Assembly: GCA_022570795.1 (NCBI GenBank) | Contig: JAKUDP010000006.1 | Location: 992,001-1,056,000 of the forward strand | Direction of reading: 5' to 3' | Length of the DNA: 64,000 nt | DNA from: Sphaerulina vaccinii | Lineage: Eukaryota > Ascomycota > Dothideomycetes > Mycosphaerellales > Mycosphaerellaceae | Shown here: piece after piece, positions 61,521 through 64,000 of the stretch | How the letters are laid out: the number at the start of each line of letters is the position of its first letter | Position numbering within the stretch: position 1 is the first letter of the stretch | The notes under the pieces: model-generated | Databases searched by the model: none | Seen by the model: the letters and a program-made list of their open reading frames with translations, nothing else | What the model was told of the DNA's origin: nothing | Program-made: the position numbers and the translations under genes

Positions 61521-63173
61521 ATGGGAAGAAGACAATACTTAGAGCGCCTTGCTCTCGGCCGCTCTGCATATGAAGATGTCGACCTGGAACAGCCTTCAAG
61601 ACCTGCCACATCAATCACAGCGCAAGAAGTGACTGGACACGAGTATACACAACAATACGATGCCCGAGGCCGCCCTATCAATCCATCTATTGATCAACTC
61701 AACACAGAGCAAAGGCATGCTCAGAATGAAGTCTTGGCTCTCGTTGGTGTAGTCGAAAGAAAGGATGAGACCGACAGATCTAGTGCTCGTAACTACGACA
61801 CAATTCAAAAGGCTCGCCAGAAGTTACTCACCGATGAGAACGAGCGTGGTGAATTGTTAGAACATGCAGCCTTTGCCAGCAGCTTCCTCCTCCACATCTG
61901 GCCAGATGCTTTCCGACAACGAATTCAGATTGGGCTGCATGACACCAGCAAGTCTCTGCTCGACATACTCGCTTCAGAATGGCGCCAGCCATGGCGAGGC
62001 GGAACACGCTGGTTCCTCGCAAGACTGTTGCCCGGAGCCGCTAGCACCATCACACATCATGTTGCACGATTCGCACTCATGGTTGTTGCGGAACAAATCA
62101 CTGGAAGACTGCAGACTTACCTTGCTAAGAATATCGAGAAACGCAAGAATATGAAGTACCTGGAACTCAGCACAGCATGGGTCTTCGAAGGCCTGCTACT
62201 CGCAATTGACATCGCACTCCTGCCTCTCGAGTATCACGCCGCAACGCAGATGCTAGGTCTGACACCTGCGCGACCTCTCTTTCCATCGATGCAATTCTGC
62301 CTACCTTGGCATGCAGAGAGCTTCCATAGTTTCGGCTGGAATGGTGTCGTCAGCAATCGTTTCTTTCACAAGTTCACATCGCCAGCAGCATTCTTTCTCA
62401 TGCGGAAGATGGTGGCATATGATGCCGCCGACAGCGTACTGCCAGTCTTTCATCTCATCACAGATTTCCGTTTTCCCGAAGTGGACGATGATCCCGCGAA
62501 AGTTGTTGCGCCGAAGTTCAAGAAGGATCCTGTTGGATGGGTGCTGTACCAATGCTACTCCATACGATCAAGCTTCTTGCAGCGAAGCGGATGGACTCTC
62601 GTCAAGCGCAATGAGACCCGCCGAACCGAAGAGGACGACCACGAGATGTATACCCAGGCCCATTCTGCCGACGAGACTGGTGCTCCCATCCACCGCTCGA
62701 CGACATTGGCGCAGCTCCCAGCACAATTTCTCTGTGAGGCCATGGATGCACTGTTTGCAGGGATCCTCAGCCTACCGTTCGAGGCTCTGATGATGCGCAC
62801 GATCGCTGCTAGCTTCGTCGCCTCTTATACTCCTGCAACTCTGCTCTACGGAAGTACTCGACCTGCAACTCTGCTTTACGCAAGTACTCGTCCTGCAACT
62901 CTGCTCTACACACCGTTTGGAGGCGGACCTGTATCACATGGACGGGCGGCAGCCAGTCAATATGCAGGACGTGTTGGCCTGTCGCTGGCATTGGCTGCTT
63001 CAGTCGATGTTGTGTTATTCTTCGGCATCTACAAGAGTGTGCGAAGACTCGGGACAGGATCCCTTGACTGGGGCAGAAGAGGCAAGATCGGAAGCTGCAT
63101 TTACAGTGCAGATTTCTCAGCAGAAGATCGTGGCAGAGGCCACCGCGGGGACGAGCTTGCGCAGATTCACTGA
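61521..63173 (+). CDS. Multi-pass hypothetical membrane protein with a 10-residue internal repeat
   Basis: Single-exon, 550-residue protein. The N-terminal third is polar, then hydrophobic segments appear around WFLARLLPGAASTITHHVARF, STAWVFEGLLLAIDIALLPLEY, SLPFEALMMRTIAASFVASY and GLSLALAASVDVVLFFGIY. Between the last two lies a perfect-phase repeat of PATLLY-x-STR (residues about 438-463). No signal peptide or known family was recognised; it might be a mitochondrial or peroxisomal membrane protein, but that is a guess. It is divergent from PXR1, with starts 227 bp apart, so the two share an upstream region. Confidence 0.75.
   Translation: MGRRQYLERLALGRSAYEDVDLEQPSRPATSITAQEVTGHEYTQQYDARGRPINPSIDQLNTEQRHAQNEVLALVGVVERKDETDRSSARNYDTIQKARQKLLTDENERGELLEHAAFASSFLLHIWPDAFRQRIQIGLHDTSKSLLDILASEWRQPWRGGTRWFLARLLPGAASTITHHVARFALMVVAEQITGRLQTYLAKNIEKRKNMKYLELSTAWVFEGLLLAIDIALLPLEYHAATQMLGLTPARPLFPSMQFCLPWHAESFHSFGWNGVVSNRFFHKFTSPAAFFLMRKMVAYDAADSVLPVFHLITDFRFPEVDDDPAKVVAPKFKKDPVGWVLYQCYSIRSSFLQRSGWTLVKRNETRRTEEDDHEMYTQAHSADETGAPIHRSTTLAQLPAQFLCEAMDALFAGILSLPFEALMMRTIAASFVASYTPATLLYGSTRPATLLYASTRPATLLYTPFGGGPVSHGRAAASQYAGRVGLSLALAASVDVVLFFGIYKSVRRLGTGSLDWGRRGKIGSCIYSADFSAEDRGRGHRGDELAQIH
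62832..62911 (+). repeat. 30-bp tandem repeat inside the membrane-protein gene
   Basis: The word CCTGCAACTCTGCT recurs at 62832, 62862 and 62892, a 30-bp period coding PATLLYGSTR, PATLLYASTR and PATLLYTPFG. The third copy diverges at its end. It is in frame and does not break the gene. Confidence 0.85.
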
Positions 63174-63659
63174 TCAATGATGAATACTAGCCTTTTTGAA
63201 ACACTTCAGAGCGCCTCTCACTCGCGCACGAGGAGTCCTTCACCCGTGGATGGAGCGACTCTAGTGCTATGCTGTCGACTCTGGCTTATCTTTCATGCTA
63301 TTCTGCTCGTCGAAAGACAGAGTTCTGGAAGGTCTCTTTACCACCGTGAGCACAGCAGAGACGATTTTAGAGCTCAGGACGAATATTTGTGTTATTCCAC
63401 AGTCTGAGCTGCCGTTTTGACTTTGTCATCGAAGCACTTCGAAGAGTACCTCTCGCGGATATTTGTTTTGCCTTGGTGTATACCAACTCTGGAGCGCACT
63501 CCGAGCCCGAGCTGTAAGCTTAATAACATGGCATAGCTGACCGAAAGCTTAAGTCCAGCAGGGATGTATCACAGCTGCCGATAGGCCGTATCGAGCTTGG
63601 CCGTTGGTACACTACAGCTAAAGCTGGCCATACAGCATCTGACGCAGAACACTTCGAAT
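63174..63659. other. Intergenic stretch
   Basis: About 485 bp before the last gene; the upstream region of the gene at 63660 is expected here. Nothing else was recognised. Confidence 0.4.
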
Positions 63660-64000
63660 ATGAAGTGGCCCGGCCTCATCCTGCAGACATGGCGCGCGTA
63701 CGGACCATCAGTGTCCAAACTCACTTTCCCGGACGACTTCTCGGCAGCACCGCCAACCTCACGTTAGTTTGCTATAACACTTGACACTGGCAATGCTCAT
63801 TGACAACCCATCTAGTTGTACCTTTCGTCTACGGTGAGATCCCGCTTGGTAACGTTACTCCCAATGGCTGGCTACGTGCAGAGATGAAGACTGAGGCCGC
63901 TGGGCTTGCTGGCCACCTCTACAACTTCTATTCGTTCGTTCACGACTCGTCATGGTTGGGCAGCACCCAGGAATACAGCGGGCTCAACGAGGCTTTCCCT
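63660..64000 (+). CDS. Six-hairpin glycosidase-like protein (DUF1680/GH127-related), 5' part
   Basis: The gene runs off the right edge. Exon 1 is 63660-63762 and exon 2 starts at 63816 (53-nt intron, GTTAGT..CTAG). The protein begins MKWPGLILQTWRAYGPSVSK and then reads VPFVYGEIPLGNVTPNGWLR, AEMKTEAAGLAGHLYNFY, DSSWLGSTQEYSGLNEAFP. The P-L-G-x-V-x-P-x-G-W-L opening and E-Y-S-G-L-N-E-A box are hallmarks of the secreted or cytosolic six-hairpin family that includes beta-L-arabinofuranosidases, suggesting a role in plant polysaccharide breakdown. No classical signal peptide is obvious, so the start may lie upstream. The catalytic centre is beyond the window. Confidence 0.75.

Noticed and set aside
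1..64000. CRISPR arrays, rRNA or operon structure
   Set aside because: None was seen; the intron pattern and gene families are eukaryotic.

Overview
The window is nuclear DNA of a filamentous ascomycete (Pezizomycotina), most likely a Dothideomycete. The evidence is about 45 densely packed genes on both strands, short introns of about 42-150 nt with GT..AG ends and CTAAC/CTGAC branch sites, and fungal families such as fungal F-box-like proteins, a Fungal_trans_2-type regulator, DUF7703-like membrane proteins, BIG1 and PXR1. It has no operons, no CRISPR array, no rRNA and no confident tRNA. Exon boundaries below were worked out by hand from splice motifs and reading frame; homology calls come from motif recognition, not a search.

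Layout. 0-9.3 kb: tail of an unknown gene, an M20 peptidase, a frame-disrupted basic protein, a tandem pair of small tyrosine/glycine/asparagine-rich proteins (2989-4380), a coiled-coil protein and a 1009-residue Dnt1/Net1-like nucleolar protein. 9.7-20.7 kb: a leucine-rich repeat protein divergent from a PIF1-type helicase whose frame is broken twice, a seven-helix membrane protein, a GT8 glycosyltransferase and a DHA1-type MFS exporter. 21-29.3 kb: F-box-like protein, small Cys/His protein, truncated enoyl-CoA hydratase, MYND protein (one base short), amino-acid permease, Nudix hydrolase, and an alpha/beta hydrolase whose nucleophile serine is glycine. 29.3-32 kb is gene-poor and holds a 230-bp fold-back element.

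32-48.4 kb: small membrane proteins (one with two PPxY motifs), a GNAT acetyltransferase, an F-box protein, a cysteine-rich secreted protein, a Ser/Thr-rich surface protein, an arrestin-type trafficking adaptor with PPxY, two putative beta-grasp proteins, a COG0523 GTPase and a nuclear protein with a SUMO-interacting motif. 48.4-64 kb: an F-box-like gene flanked by diverged 210-bp direct repeats, BIG1 divergent from RRP17, an unknown 440-residue protein, a fungal regulator, an acidic protein, a tandem ~230-bp repeat tract, PXR1, a multi-pass protein and the start of a six-hairpin glycosidase-like gene.

Functionally most genes are unlinked housekeeping or accessory functions. Two themes recur: ribosome biogenesis and nucleolus (Dnt1-like, RRP17, PXR1) and ubiquitin/SUMO signalling (F-box proteins, PPxY adaptors, psi-K-x-E repeats, a SIM). 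The most unusual features are the tandem small-protein family with four SUMO-consensus sites in one member, and a set of six single-base frame breaks plus one in-frame stop spread over the window, mostly beside short homopolymers, which look more like consensus errors than pseudogenes.
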